Below, in pieces: positions 44,626 to 53,114 of a stretch of DNA of 64,000 nt. Position 1 is the first letter of the stretch. Each line of letters starts with the position of its first letter. This DNA comes from Planctomycetaceae bacterium (GTDB lineage: Bacteria; Planctomycetota; Planctomycetia; Pirellulales; Lacipirellulaceae): positions 42,604 to 106,603 of the forward strand of contig PABB01000071.1 of the NCBI GenBank assembly GCA_002702655.1. Reading direction: 5' to 3'. A program made the translations under genes and the position numbers. The notes under the pieces are model-generated. The model was not told the DNA's origin and did not search any database. It saw only the letters and a program-made list of their open reading frames with translations.

Positions 44626-45291
44626 CTAGCTCAATTCTTCTTCCAACCTGGCAAGTTGGGTCTCGATCTGCTGGTCGATCACGCCAAACTCCGAGACAAT
44701 TCGGCATCCCCCGGGTGAAACGCTGTCGTCGGCGACAATCCGGGCTGTCGCGGCCGGGGCGAAGACGCTTACCAGCCGATCGACTTGCCCCTGCAACGTC
44801 CCGAAATCGCTCGGCGCCAACTGCACAGTCAGTTCCGCCGAGCCAGCCGCCAGTTGCAGCGCTTCGCGAACCCACTCCAGCGTGATCTCCGGCCGTCGCG
44901 ATAACTCGCTACGGACGATGCGCTGGGCCATTGCGCAAGCCAACCCGACGGCCTGAGCCTCCCAATGACGCTGCCAGTCGTGCTTCGCATCGGCCAGTTG
45001 CGCAACTGCCGACTCCAGCGCCGGCAGCACCGACTGCATCTGCGCGGCGACCTTCTCGTCGAGGCTTTTCAGCGCGGTCTGCTCGGCGGCGCGGCGTCCC
45101 GTCTGCTCGGCTTTCTTGCGAATCGCGTCGGCTTCGGCTTGGGCCGTGGCCACGATCTTATTGGTTTCGTTGCGCACGTCAGCAACGTACGCGTCGGCCT
45201 GCCCGCTGATGTCGGACAGGCTGTACGCCAACCCGCGGATCGTGACCCCCGAGGGCTGTTGCGCGGCGTGCGATTTGATGATGGTGGCCAT
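44626..45291 (-). CDS. fliH: Flagellar assembly protein FliH
   Basis: 221 aa from ATG 45291 (MATIIKSHAAQQPSGVTIRG); upstream frame to 45363 overlaps fliG. Long helical region with Ala/Gln (VRNETNKIVATAQAEADAIRKKAEQTGRRAAEQTALKSLDEKV) and C-terminal VEPALQL-like VREALQLAAGSAELTVQLAPSDF and GGCRIVSEFGVIDQQIETQLARL match FliH/YscL, which binds and restrains FliI. Located directly between fliG and fliI. Confidence 0.85.
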   Translation of the reverse strand: MATIIKSHAAQQPSGVTIRGLAYSLSDISGQADAYVADVRNETNKIVATAQAEADAIRKKAEQTGRRAAEQTALKSLDEKVAAQMQSVLPALESAVAQLADAKHDWQRHWEAQAVGLACAMAQRIVRSELSRRPEITLEWVREALQLAAGSAELTVQLAPSDFGTLQGQVDRLVSVFAPAATARIVADDSVSPGGCRIVSEFGVIDQQIETQLARLEEELS

Positions 45292-45304
45292 TGCGGGAGT
45301 CTCT

Positions 45305-46594
45305 CTAAGCGGCTTGGCGAGGCGCGGCCGGGGCTTCAAGCTGCTCGGCGATGCCCAACACACGCGCCTGGGCCGAGCATAATTCCGTCAACGAGGTCGG
45401 GCCGATGGCGGCAAGTTGCTTCTTGAGCGCTGCGGTTTGGCGCCGCGGCAGGCGCGCCGAAAGACGCTTCAACAGCGGATCGCCCGAGGCGACCAGCGCG
45501 AGCTGCGCCGTTCGCTGCCCGGCGGCGGCCAGGGCGGCTGCCAGCGCCGCCGGCTCCAGCTTGGTCAGACGCGCCGTCAGTTCGCTGGCGGTTGGCAGGT
45601 TGTCCGCCGGCGCCGTCTCTTCCTCAAGTTGGGGGACGGCGGCGGCGTGTTCGTCGCGCGTTCGGAAACTTGCCGTCCGGCCAATTGCCGAGAACAGCCG
45701 GCGGCGCAGCGAGGTGCGCTCGGTCGCCGGCGCAGATTGCGGAGCGGGGTCGCCTGCGTTCGCCTCGGCAGCCTCCAACGCTGGTTCTTCGTCGACAGCG
45801 GTCGCCCCGGGCAACGATAACCGCGTCAACAACGTGGCCCGCCGCTGGGGGTCCGTTCGCGATAACATCTTCAGCGCCAGGCTTGCCCCGGCGGCCATCC
45901 GCGCTTGTTCGCGCTGACGCGCCGCAAGTCGATCGAGAAACTGCCGCTCGACTTCCTGCAATGCGTCGGGGTCCGCCTCGTCCAACGTGGCCAACCGGTC
46001 GAGCGCGTCGCTCTGCAGTTCCGGCGACAACAAGGCAAACACGTCCCCGGCCTTCGCTTCGTCCAACCGCGATAGAAAGATCGCGATCGTCTGCGGGTGC
46101 TCCGCCGCTAGCAACTCGGCAATCGTCGCGGGCTCCGCGGTCTCCAGAGGGCCGGCTGGCTTGGCAGGAGCGTTGCGCAGTGGGGCCGGCTGGTCGGCGG
46201 CCGCCTCGGACTCGGCGGAGAAGTTCGCTTCCACGCCGCGATCGTCGACGGACGTCTTGGGCGACTCCTGCGGCGGCTTGTTCGGGGCGGCCGAATCGGA
46301 CGACGGCGGCGCCAGTCCGCGCTGTCCCACGGCCCCGCGAAACTCCGCCAACACAGTGGCTCGCTCAGTCGGGTCGATGTCGTCCAGTCGGTCGAGTTCT
46401 TCCTCGACCCGGCGCACTTCCTCCGGCGACAAGTCGGCCAACAGCTTGGCTGCTAATGCGCCATCGAGGCTGGCCACGAGGATGGCAACCTTGCGGAGTC
46501 GGGCTGAGGCGTGGTTCTTCGTCGACACGAGGTTCTGTGCTAAGCGAGTGCGTGGGTTTTGATTTCGCGAGATTCGTCGGGCACATCGAAACAC
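45305..46594 (-). CDS. fliG: Flagellar motor switch protein FliG (divergent)
   Basis: 429 aa; the GTG at 46528 is an alternative start that would give a typical FliG N-terminus (VSTKNHASARLRKVAIL). N-domain LVASLDGALAAKLLADLSPEEVRRVEEELDRLD; middle domain has the EHPQ motif (LLAAEHPQTIAIFLSRLDEAKAGDVFALLSPELQSDALDRLATLD); C-terminal motor domain at about 340-420. A poorly conserved acidic linker of about 100 residues separates N and M. The C-domain aligns by eye without gaps to E. coli residues 253-310 but several torque-helix charges are changed (see findings). Directly follows fliF and precedes fliH, so it is the operon's FliG. Confidence 0.85.
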   Translation of the reverse strand: MFRCARRISRNQNPRTRLAQNLVSTKNHASARLRKVAILVASLDGALAAKLLADLSPEEVRRVEEELDRLDDIDPTERATVLAEFRGAVGQRGLAPPSSDSAAPNKPPQESPKTSVDDRGVEANFSAESEAAADQPAPLRNAPAKPAGPLETAEPATIAELLAAEHPQTIAIFLSRLDEAKAGDVFALLSPELQSDALDRLATLDEADPDALQEVERQFLDRLAARQREQARMAAGASLALKMLSRTDPQRRATLLTRLSLPGATAVDEEPALEAAEANAGDPAPQSAPATERTSLRRRLFSAIGRTASFRTRDEHAAAVPQLEEETAPADNLPTASELTARLTKLEPAALAAALAAAGQRTAQLALVASGDPLLKRLSARLPRRQTAALKKQLAAIGPTSLTELCSAQARVLGIAEQLEAPAAPRQAA

Positions 46595-46612
46595 GCGCCT
46601 GAGCGACTCTGG

Positions 46613-48271
46613 CTAACCGGCATTGCCGATCCAACTGCGGAGGATCGCCGCGGCGGCATCGGGGTCTTCGCGAACGACCTCGGCAATGTCTTCTTTGACG
46701 CTGGACCCCTTTTTCAGTTTCAGCTTGGGGCGGTCCTCTAGCTCGTCGCCACCGACGACGCCCCGTGGTCCGCTGGCTGCTGGTCGGGCGCCACCGGCAT
46801 CCAGTGCCAACGCCGGCATGCCGAACGCGGCGATCGGCTCGGCGGCGGGAATCGATTTGACGATCGACCGGAGCATCAACAATGCCACCACGGCCAGCCC
46901 CGCCATCAGCAACGTGCTCATGTTACCCCCGGCCCACAGCAGCGCGGTGCTGGCCATCGACGGCGGCTCCAGCGCCTCGGGAGCGAACGATTGAAAAAAC
47001 GTCACCGCCACGTTCGGGTTAACTTCCTCGCCAATCTGCTTGGGCAGCAGCGGCAGGACGGCCTTTTGCACTTCCTGCTCGACGTCGCCCTTGACCAGGT
47101 CGATGTCGTCCTTTTTGGGCCGCTCTTCGGCCGGCTTGTCCGGATTGCGTTCGCGCCACACCTGTTCGAGATAGGCCGTTGGAACCGCGACGGAAACTCG
47201 CACGCGTTCCGGGGTGAGCCCCGCCTCGGTGAGCACCTCTTCGGTCGTGGGAATGAAACTCTCGGTGTCTTCCTGCAGCGTCTCAATCAACTGATTGCTC
47301 TTGGCGACAGACTGCTGCTGGCCGTTGCGCGACGGGCCCTGGGCGCGCAGGCCGACCGCCCCGCGATCCTCGGTGCGGTCATTCGACGTCTTCTCTTCAT
47401 TCTTGGTGCTGCGCACCGCGGCGCCTTCGCCGTTGGTGGAGATGGTGCGCGAGTCCTTCGACAAAGCCTTGTCGAGTTCGGCGGCCACTTCGATTCGCGC
47501 GCCGGGGATCATCAGCAGTTTCTCGATGCTGGACTTCATCCGTTGTTCGTACGCGACTCGCGTCTGATAGTACTCGTCGTCAAAGTTGGCGCCGTCGGGC
47601 CCGCCGCCGCCGCTGATTTGCGAACCGTCGGACAGGTTGAAGATCTGCACGTTCTCGGGCGACAGGCCGGCAATCGCCCCGGCGACAGCCTTGCGAATGT
47701 TGCCGGTGTGCATGGCGCCGAATTCGGAACCCGGCTCCGGCATCACGCTCACAGTGGCCGTAATCTGTTCCTTCTCGAACCCGCGGGCCGGCCGAATGTC
47801 GTACAGCACTTTGGCGTCTTCCACGCCCGACATCATCTGCACGATCATCGAGAGCTGGCGTTCGCGGGCGGCCTTCCACTGCTGTTTGCGGGTTGCATCG
47901 GAAAGCAACGGGCTGGAGTCGAGCGTTTCGGTCAACAGCGTATCGAAGTTGGTCGGCAGGGCGCCAGCGTCCGCCACCGCCGCGAGATACGCCGCCTTCT
48001 GTCCGCGCGGCACCTTGAAGCGATTCCCCACGCGATCGTAGCCCGACAGACCGGCCTGCGCGATGGCGGCTTCAACGCGGCCGGCCTCGCGCGGCTGCAA
48101 GAACTCGCCGTTGAACAGGTATTCGTCGGCGCCGCCGCCGTGCATCTGCACGAGGTATCCCAAGCTGACGACGATCACGCCCAGCAGCAGCGCGGAAGTG
48201 ATCCGCGCCGCGGGGTTCATCGACAGAAACAGTTCCCGCACTTGGGCGACGGCTTGATTGAAAAAATCCAT
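46613..48271 (-). CDS. fliF: Flagellar MS-ring protein FliF
   Basis: 552 aa. TM1 ITSALLLGVIVVSLGYLVQMHGG (about 23-42), then the YscJ-like ring-building repeats (EAAIAQAGLSGYDRVGNRFKVPRGQKAAYLAAVADAGALPT), AKVLYDIRPARGFEKEQITATVSVMPEPGSEFG, and a C-terminal TM at about 440-460 (MSTLLMAGLAVVALLMLRSIV). The last residues (KEDIAEVVREDPDAAAAILRSWIGNAG) form the FliG-binding tail. Transcribed just after fliE; leader is a heptad array. Confidence 0.96.
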   Translation of the reverse strand: MDFFNQAVAQVRELFLSMNPAARITSALLLGVIVVSLGYLVQMHGGGADEYLFNGEFLQPREAGRVEAAIAQAGLSGYDRVGNRFKVPRGQKAAYLAAVADAGALPTNFDTLLTETLDSSPLLSDATRKQQWKAARERQLSMIVQMMSGVEDAKVLYDIRPARGFEKEQITATVSVMPEPGSEFGAMHTGNIRKAVAGAIAGLSPENVQIFNLSDGSQISGGGGPDGANFDDEYYQTRVAYEQRMKSSIEKLLMIPGARIEVAAELDKALSKDSRTISTNGEGAAVRSTKNEEKTSNDRTEDRGAVGLRAQGPSRNGQQQSVAKSNQLIETLQEDTESFIPTTEEVLTEAGLTPERVRVSVAVPTAYLEQVWRERNPDKPAEERPKKDDIDLVKGDVEQEVQKAVLPLLPKQIGEEVNPNVAVTFFQSFAPEALEPPSMASTALLWAGGNMSTLLMAGLAVVALLMLRSIVKSIPAAEPIAAFGMPALALDAGGARPAASGPRGVVGGDELEDRPKLKLKKGSSVKEDIAEVVREDPDAAAAILRSWIGNAG

Positions 48272-48277
48272 CGTGGA

Positions 48278-48354
48278 TTGTCAGTTGTTCGTTGTCTGTT
48301 GTCAGTGGCTCGCCAGCGGCGCCAATCACCAGTCACTAGTCACCAATCACCACG
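48278..48354 (-). repeat. Two-part heptad array filling the fliE-fliF gap
   Basis: Eleven successive 7-bp units on the plus strand. Four are TTGTC-type (TTGTCAG, TTGTTCG, TTGTCTG, TTGTCAG), then TGGCTCG, CCAGCGG, CGCCAAT, CACCAGT, CACTAGT, CACCAAT, CACCACG. On the coding strand the order is GGTGATT-type units, then TGACAAC-type units ending 6 bp before the fliF ATG, the same two-part layout as before motB. Confidence 0.85.
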
Positions 48355-48357
48355 CCC

Positions 48358-48663
48358 CTACACCCGAATGTCTTTCACTTCCTGCAGCGCTCCCATCACC
48401 TTGTTCCGCATCTGCATCATCAAGCGGAATCCCAGATCAGCCTTCTGCACGGCGGTGAGCACGGCCGCCGGGTCGACGTCGCCGCCGGTCATCAACGACT
48501 CAACCGCCATGTCGGCCTGCAGCTGCATGGCATTCACGTCGTTGATCGAATTGAGCAGCAGGTTCTTGAAGTCGAGCCCCCCGGCGTCTTGCGACGACCG
48601 TGCGCTGGGGGGCGCCAGCGGCATCGCTGTTTGCGCCGTGCTGAATCCCTGAATCGTGTTCAT
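48358..48663 (-). CDS. fliE: Flagellar hook-basal body complex protein FliE
   Basis: 101 aa. The C-terminal half is the FliE signature: FKNLLLNSINDVNAMQLQADMAVESLMTGGDVDPAAVLTAVQKADLGFRLMMQMRNKVMGALQEVKDIRV. It links the MS ring to the rod. Between flgC and fliF. GGGCG precedes the ATG rather than a canonical SD. Confidence 0.95.
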   Translation of the reverse strand: MNTIQGFSTAQTAMPLAPPSARSSQDAGGLDFKNLLLNSINDVNAMQLQADMAVESLMTGGDVDPAAVLTAVQKADLGFRLMMQMRNKVMGALQEVKDIRV

Positions 48664-48696
48664 CGCCCAACTCCACGGTCGATTGAGACGTCAGAC

Positions 48697-49107
48697 CTAC
48701 GCTAAGATTTGCAGCGTCCGGGCGCCCATGTCTTTGGTGATTTCCATCACGCCAATGTTCGCTTCGTAGGCCCGCGTGGCCTCCAGCGCGTCGACAAACT
48801 CAGTGGTCATGTCGATCGCGGGGTAGGCGACGTAGCCGTTCTCATCCGCGTCCGGGTGGCCTGGCTCGAGCTTCATGCGGGGCGGCACGTTGGAATACTC
48901 GACCGAGCCGATCTGCACGCCCACGCCGCCGCCGTTGGTGGCCACGCCCTCGTCGGTCTGGAACGTGACGTACCGCGGCGTGTACGGCTCGGGTTGGCCG
49001 ACCTCGTTGCGAGTCGTCGACAGATTCGCCAGGTTCGACGAGATCGCGTTCAGCCGCGTACGCTGCGCGACCAGGGCGCTCATGCTGACGTCAAACGCTT
49101 GAAACAT
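48697..49107 (-). CDS. flgC: Flagellar basal-body rod protein FlgC
   Basis: 136 aa from ATG 49107. MFQAFDVSMSALVAQRTRLNAISSNLANLSTTR, the proline-rich EPYTPRYVTF, DPSP-like HPDADENGYVAYPAIDMTTEFVDALEATRAYEANIGVMEITKDMGARTLQIL are FlgC. SD AAAAGGAATTCC lies before the ATG. Second gene after flgB. Confidence 0.96.
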   Translation of the reverse strand: MFQAFDVSMSALVAQRTRLNAISSNLANLSTTRNEVGQPEPYTPRYVTFQTDEGVATNGGGVGVQIGSVEYSNVPPRMKLEPGHPDADENGYVAYPAIDMTTEFVDALEATRAYEANIGVMEITKDMGARTLQILA

Positions 49108-49165
49108 CTTGGAATTCCTTTTCGGCCGACTCGCCCGCCCCGTGAATTGCGCCTGCACCTGCCGC

Positions 49166-49633
49166 CTACGGACGTTCGCTGATGATCATCTTCAACAGCC
49201 GGAACTGCGAGTTCATGACCGTCAGCGCCATGTTGTGTTGTGCGTGGTTCTTGGATATCTCAGCCACTTGGTGTTCGATGCTGATATCGTTGTCGTCGTG
49301 CCGCAGCATGCCTTTCATCGAGTCCCGCACGCCTTCGTACGGGTGCTTGGCGCGCTGCATCGCGGTACGAGCGGGTTGGAACTCGGTCACGCCGGGCGAC
49401 TGATGCTCCAGATACGGATTCTGCTGAGCACGATTCGGGCCGCGCTGTTTGCTTTCGGCCAGCGCCGTCTTCAGGCGTTCCTGAAACGCTTCGGGCGACA
49501 GATCTCGCGCCACGTAGCCGGGGGTATCGACGTTGGCCAGGTTGCCCGCCAACACGCCGTGGCGTGCTTGGGTAAAACTGACCACCTGCTCCAGCAGCGG
49601 CAGCGTCGAGGATTGGAACAGCGTATCGAGCAT
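49166..49633 (-). CDS. flgB: Flagellar basal-body rod protein FlgB
   Basis: 155 aa. LPLLEQVVSFTQARHGVLAGNLANVDTPGYVARDLSPEAFQERLKTAL and C-terminal ISIEHQVAEISKNHAQHNMALTVMNSQFRLLKMIISERP match FlgB. First gene of the minus-strand block flgB-flgC-fliE-fliF-fliG-fliH-fliI-fliJ-motE-fliK-flgD-flgE-flbD. A candidate sigma-54 promoter lies about 140 bp upstream. Confidence 0.95.
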   Translation of the reverse strand: MLDTLFQSSTLPLLEQVVSFTQARHGVLAGNLANVDTPGYVARDLSPEAFQERLKTALAESKQRGPNRAQQNPYLEHQSPGVTEFQPARTAMQRAKHPYEGVRDSMKGMLRHDDNDISIEHQVAEISKNHAQHNMALTVMNSQFRLLKMIISERP

Positions 49634-50128
49634 GGCAAAGGCGGTGGGTTGGCGGCGCCAGCGCGGCGAATGCCCGCCGGTGGCGCCGGGGGGCGCGGGC
49701 GTGTCGGCATCGCAGCGGGGCCTTCAATAGGAAATCTCACAGATTCCCGCCAGATCGGTCGGACGATTACGCAACGCGCATGCCGAGCGACACTTCGAAT
49801 TTTGCGGACTAGCCGCCGACTGCCTGTTCTCGCTGGTTTGCCAGGACAACGCGAGCGCAGCCGCACGTCGCCGAGCTTCTCCAGTTTGCAGCGCCGGGCG
49901 GGGCGATCGGCAGAATCTGCCGATCGATAGCGGCGGTTTTTGCCGATGCACGTTGTCTGATACGAGCGCATCAGACAAGCCGGACGGCCGCGCGTTCCGA
50001 GAAATGCACGCGCAGCGGGGCGGCTAAGTCCGGACCGCGTGGCGGTCAGGCCGAAAGGCTGCGCTGGCAAATGGCAGCGCTCTGGGATCTCAACGAGCGG
50101 CAATCATAAGGCCGCGTGAACGAGAGCC
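49634..50128. other. Regulatory region upstream of flgB
   Basis: About 495 bp. Besides the sigma-54-like site it holds two perfect palindromes. CGATCGGCAGA (49904-49914) pairs with TCTGCCGATCG (49916-49926) around one base. TTGTCTGAT (49953-49961) pairs with ATCAGACAA (49970-49978) across 8 bases. Both lie about 120-200 bp upstream of the promoter, where a sigma-54 activator would bind. No coding sequence recognised. Confidence 0.6.
49771..49785 (-). promoter_or_regulatory. Candidate sigma-54 promoter for the flgB operon
   Basis: The minus strand reads CGGCATGCGCGTTGC. It has GG and GC separated by exactly 10 bases, the invariant sigma-54 spacing, and matches the TGGCACG-N4-TTGC consensus at nine of eleven defined positions. 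The predicted start of transcription lies about 125 bp before flgB. The sigma-54 activator gene is next door at 50129. Confidence 0.5.
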
Positions 50129-51592
50129 TCAGCGGGCGGCGGTCGCCGGGCTGAAATCGCGGGCCCGCGGGGCGTAACCGTACAGCCGCAACTTGCCGCT
50201 AAGGGTGCGGACGCCAATGCCCAACGCCTCGGCGGTCTTGGCGCGGTGACCGTCGAAGTGGTCCAGCGTGGCGATGATCAGCGCCCGCTCGACTTCGTCC
50301 AACCGCGCGCCAACCGGCAAGCTGCCGGCAGGGTCGTCGGAGCCGTGATCGGCATCAGCCAATTCCGCCACGTTCTCGGGCTGTTGCAGCCAGGGCCGAA
50401 TCTCCGCGGCGGTGATCGGGTCGCCCGTGTTGAGCACGCAGGCGCGAGTGATGATATTCTCCAGTTCCCGCACGTTACCCGGCCAGCGGTAGTTGCCCAG
50501 CAGCGTACGAGCGTCATCGGCCAGCCGGAACTCGTCACGCTGGAGCCGCTGCGCGGCTCGCTGCAGGAAGTGATCGGCCAGCAACTGCACGTCGTCGCCG
50601 CGGTCGCGCAACGGAGGCAGCGCCAGCGGCACCACGTTGAGTCGGTAGAACAGATCCTCGCGGAACCGCCCCTGGGCCACCTCGGTCGGCAAGTCGCGAT
50701 TGGTGCAAGCGACCACGCGCACGTCCGCGTCGAGCGTATCGCTACTGCCCACCCGCTCGAAAGTGCGTTCCTGCAGCACGCGCAGCAGCTTGGCCTGCAG
50801 CGGCAGGTCGATTTCGGTGATTTCGTCCAACATCAGCGTGCCGCCGCGAGCTGCCTCGAATCGGCCCACGCGATCCGCGTCGGCGCCGGTGAACGCGCCG
50901 CGACGGTGGCCAAACAGTTCGCTCTCGGCCAGTTGAGGCGACAGGGCAGGGCAGTTCAGGCTGACAAGCGGTCCCGCAGCGCGAGCGCTGGCTTGATGAA
51001 CCGCCTTGGCGACTAGTTCCTTGCCGGCGCCGCTCTCGCCGCACACCAACACGGTTTCGTCCGTGCGCGCCACCTGCAGCAACCGCTGTCGTAGTTCGCA
51101 CATCGCCGGACTGGAACCGACCATGCCGAGATTGTCTGAATCGACCGCATTGTCGCAGCCCCGTGCTGCCGAACTTGGTTCGTCGCCGGCCAGCAGTCGC
51201 TTGCGTTGGAAGGCCCGGGCAACGAGCTCCTCCAACTGCACGGCGTCAAACGGCTTCTCCAGAAAATCGAACGCGCCGTGCCGCATTGCCTCGACGGCCG
51301 AGGCGATCGTGGCGTGAGCCGTGACCATGATGGCCTGCACGGCCAACCGACGGCGGGCCATTTCGCGGATGAATTCCAAGCCGTCCATGCCCGGCATCTG
51401 CAGATCGGTGATGACGACGTCGAACTCGCCGACGCCGAGCGCCGGCAGCGCCTCGACTGCACTGGCCAGCCCGCGCACTTCGTAGCCGGCGCAGCGCAGC
51501 ACGTCGCTCACGCTTTCGCGAGCCGCCGTGTGATCGTCGACCACCAATACACGGCCCAGCGGACTTTTCTTCTTCGCGCCGGCGCGACTCAT
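50129..51592 (-). CDS. Sigma-54-dependent response regulator (FlgR/NtrC-like)
   Basis: 487 aa from ATG 51592. Receiver domain with Asp63 in [19 protein letters not shown]+ domain with Walker [16 protein letters not shown], the sigma-54-contacting GAFTGA loop ([14 protein letters not shown]), Walker [11 protein letters not shown] and the R-finger region [39 protein letters not shown]-terminal Fis-type helix-turn-helix ([40 protein letters not shown]). Its ATG overlaps the kinase stop by 4 bp. Likely activates the flgB operon, in analogy with FlgS-FlgR systems. Confidence 0.92.
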   Translation of the reverse strand: MSRAGAKKKSPLGRVLVVDDHTAARESVSDVLRCAGYEVRGLASAVEALPALGVGEFDVVITDLQMPGMDGLEFIREMARRRLAVQAIMVTAHATIASAVEAMRHGAFDFLEKPFDAVQLEELVARAFQRKRLLAGDEPSSAARGCDNAVDSDNLGMVGSSPAMCELRQRLLQVARTDETVLVCGESGAGKELVAKAVHQASARAAGPLVSLNCPALSPQLAESELFGHRRGAFTGADADRVGRFEAARGGTLMLDEITEIDLPLQAKLLRVLQERTFERVGSSDTLDADVRVVACTNRDLPTEVAQGRFREDLFYRLNVVPLALPPLRDRGDDVQLLADHFLQRAAQRLQRDEFRLADDARTLLGNYRWPGNVRELENIITRACVLNTGDPITAAEIRPWLQQPENVAELADADHGSDDPAGSLPVGARLDEVERALIIATLDHFDGHRAKTAEALGIGVRTLSGKLRLYGYAPRARDFSPATAAR

Positions 51593-52479
51593 GCCGCCTT
51601 CCTCAGCTCGGTGGCTTGGGAGGGCAAGACGATGGTGAATGCGGCGCCGCCGTCCGGGCAATTCATGGCGTTCACTTCGCCGCCGTGGGCCTCGGCAATC
51701 CGCTGCACGATCGCCAGCCCCAACCCCGTGCCGGTTTCCTTGGTCGTGTAGAACGGATCAAAGAGCCGCGGCTGCTGATCTTGCGACAAGCCGGGGCCGC
51801 TGTCGGCGACTTCCAACTCAAATCCGCGCGGACCGTCGAACGAAGTGATCACCAGTTCGCCGCCGCGGGGCATCACGTCGATCGCATTGAGTGCCAGATT
51901 GAGCACGGCCCGGCGGAGCAACTCGCGGTCGGCGGTCACCGTGCCATAGGGCGGCACGTCGATCGACGCCTCGATCCCCTGCGCTTCGAGCTGGGGGGCG
52001 ATCGCCTCGCTAATTTCATCGATCAAGTCGCGAATGATGAAGGTCTGCCAACGCGGCTCGCGATGGGCGGTGAAGCTAAGCAAGTCGTTCACGGTCGCAT
52101 TCAGGGTCGTAAACCCCGCCTCCACCTTGGTCAGGACGTCCAAGCTGCCGGCGTCGTCGGTCAGCCGGCGTCGCAACATGCTCAGGTACAGCGTGACCGG
52201 CATGAGGCTGTTGCGAACCTCGTGAGCCACGTGGGCCGCCATGCGTCCCAAGTCCGCCAACCGGGCCTGGCGGGCCAGCTCGCGGTTCTTCGCTTCCAAC
52301 TCGTCGGTCAGTCGCGCGACTTCCGCCTGCAGCGTCTCGTGCGTGCGCTGCAACCGCTCGGTCGCATCGTTCCACGCCGCCAGGATGCACTCCAGGCTCG
52401 GCTCATCGCCCAACGGCGCAGCGGCAGCCGAATCGTCGGGCGAGATTTGGTCGTCGTCGTGACCGGAGTAAATCTTCAT
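51589..52479 (-). CDS. Soluble histidine kinase (FlgS-like)
   Basis: 296 aa, no membrane segment or sensor domain, only an N-terminal coiled coil (about 35-75). Phosphoacceptor His86 in MAAHVAHEVRNSLMPVTLYLSMLRRRL. The ATPase domain shows LNLALNAIDVMPRGGELVITSFDG, VADSGPGLSQDQQPRLFDPFYTTKETGTGLGLAIVQRIAEAHGG. A cytoplasmic kinase next to a NtrC-type regulator in a flagellar locus fits FlgS, which senses assembly of the export apparatus. That role is inference. Confidence 0.88.
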   Translation of the reverse strand: MKIYSGHDDDQISPDDSAAAAPLGDEPSLECILAAWNDATERLQRTHETLQAEVARLTDELEAKNRELARQARLADLGRMAAHVAHEVRNSLMPVTLYLSMLRRRLTDDAGSLDVLTKVEAGFTTLNATVNDLLSFTAHREPRWQTFIIRDLIDEISEAIAPQLEAQGIEASIDVPPYGTVTADRELLRRAVLNLALNAIDVMPRGGELVITSFDGPRGFELEVADSGPGLSQDQQPRLFDPFYTTKETGTGLGLAIVQRIAEAHGGEVNAMNCPDGGAAFTIVLPSQATELRKAA

Positions 52480-52526
52480 TGCGGCAAGGGGCCGGTGCAG
52501 GGGCGAAGTCGCTGAGGAGGGAAATA

Positions 52527-53039
52527 CTAAACTTCGCTCGACACGTCGAGACCGCCTGCAGTTGGCGCATCAGTCGAGTCTGCTAACGGCGGCAGCGGCC
52601 CTTTGGGCGCGGGCGGGCGACGCCCCTGAGCCGTCTGGTAGGCGGTGCGAGCCCGACTGGCAGCCCCCAGCGACTGCAACTGCTGAGCAACAGCGTCGCG
52701 GCGTTGGGTCGCGCGGGTTTCGTTGCCGGCTTCCAACTCCATGACCTGTGCTAGCAACGTGCGGCACTGCTCGGCTTCGGCCGCACATTGCGCTCGCGCG
52801 GCGGGCGATTCCCAGACGCGAGCTTCGGGATCCTCGCCGTGAAACGGCGCCAACTTGCGCTCGATCGCCTGCAGAGCCGTGATCAGTTGGCCCTTGACGC
52901 TGAGCAGCCGCAACAGCTCGGCGGTCTCGCCGGAGTCGATCAAGCCAGATTGCCGTTGCCCCAGTTCAACCAACTGCAGCAGGCACCGCAGCCGTTTGTT
53001 CACCAGATCGGCAAGCAGTTTTGTGGAGTTGTCCGCCAT
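52527..53039 (-). CDS. FlgN-like flagellar export chaperone
   Basis: 170 aa, helical. STKLLADLVNKRLRCLLQLVELGQRQSGLIDSGETAELLRLLSVKGQLITALQAIERKL is the FlgN pattern (long antiparallel helix pair binding FlgK/FlgL C-termini). The C-terminus is Pro/Ala-rich and unstructured. It is the first flagellar gene upstream of the kinase on the minus strand. The assignment rests on helix pattern and position. Confidence 0.6.
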   Translation of the reverse strand: MADNSTKLLADLVNKRLRCLLQLVELGQRQSGLIDSGETAELLRLLSVKGQLITALQAIERKLAPFHGEDPEARVWESPAARAQCAAEAEQCRTLLAQVMELEAGNETRATQRRDAVAQQLQSLGAASRARTAYQTAQGRRPPAPKGPLPPLADSTDAPTAGGLDVSSEV

Positions 53040-53114
53040 GGGCGTGTTTCCTTGGCCTGGTCGCTCTGCGTTCGCCGCGCCGTTATTGCCAGCAGTTCGC
53101 TCGACGCCGGGGCG

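Noticed and set aside
46991-48652. 553-aa plus-strand frame opposite fliF
   Set aside because: Antisense shadow; fliF signatures are complete on the other strand.
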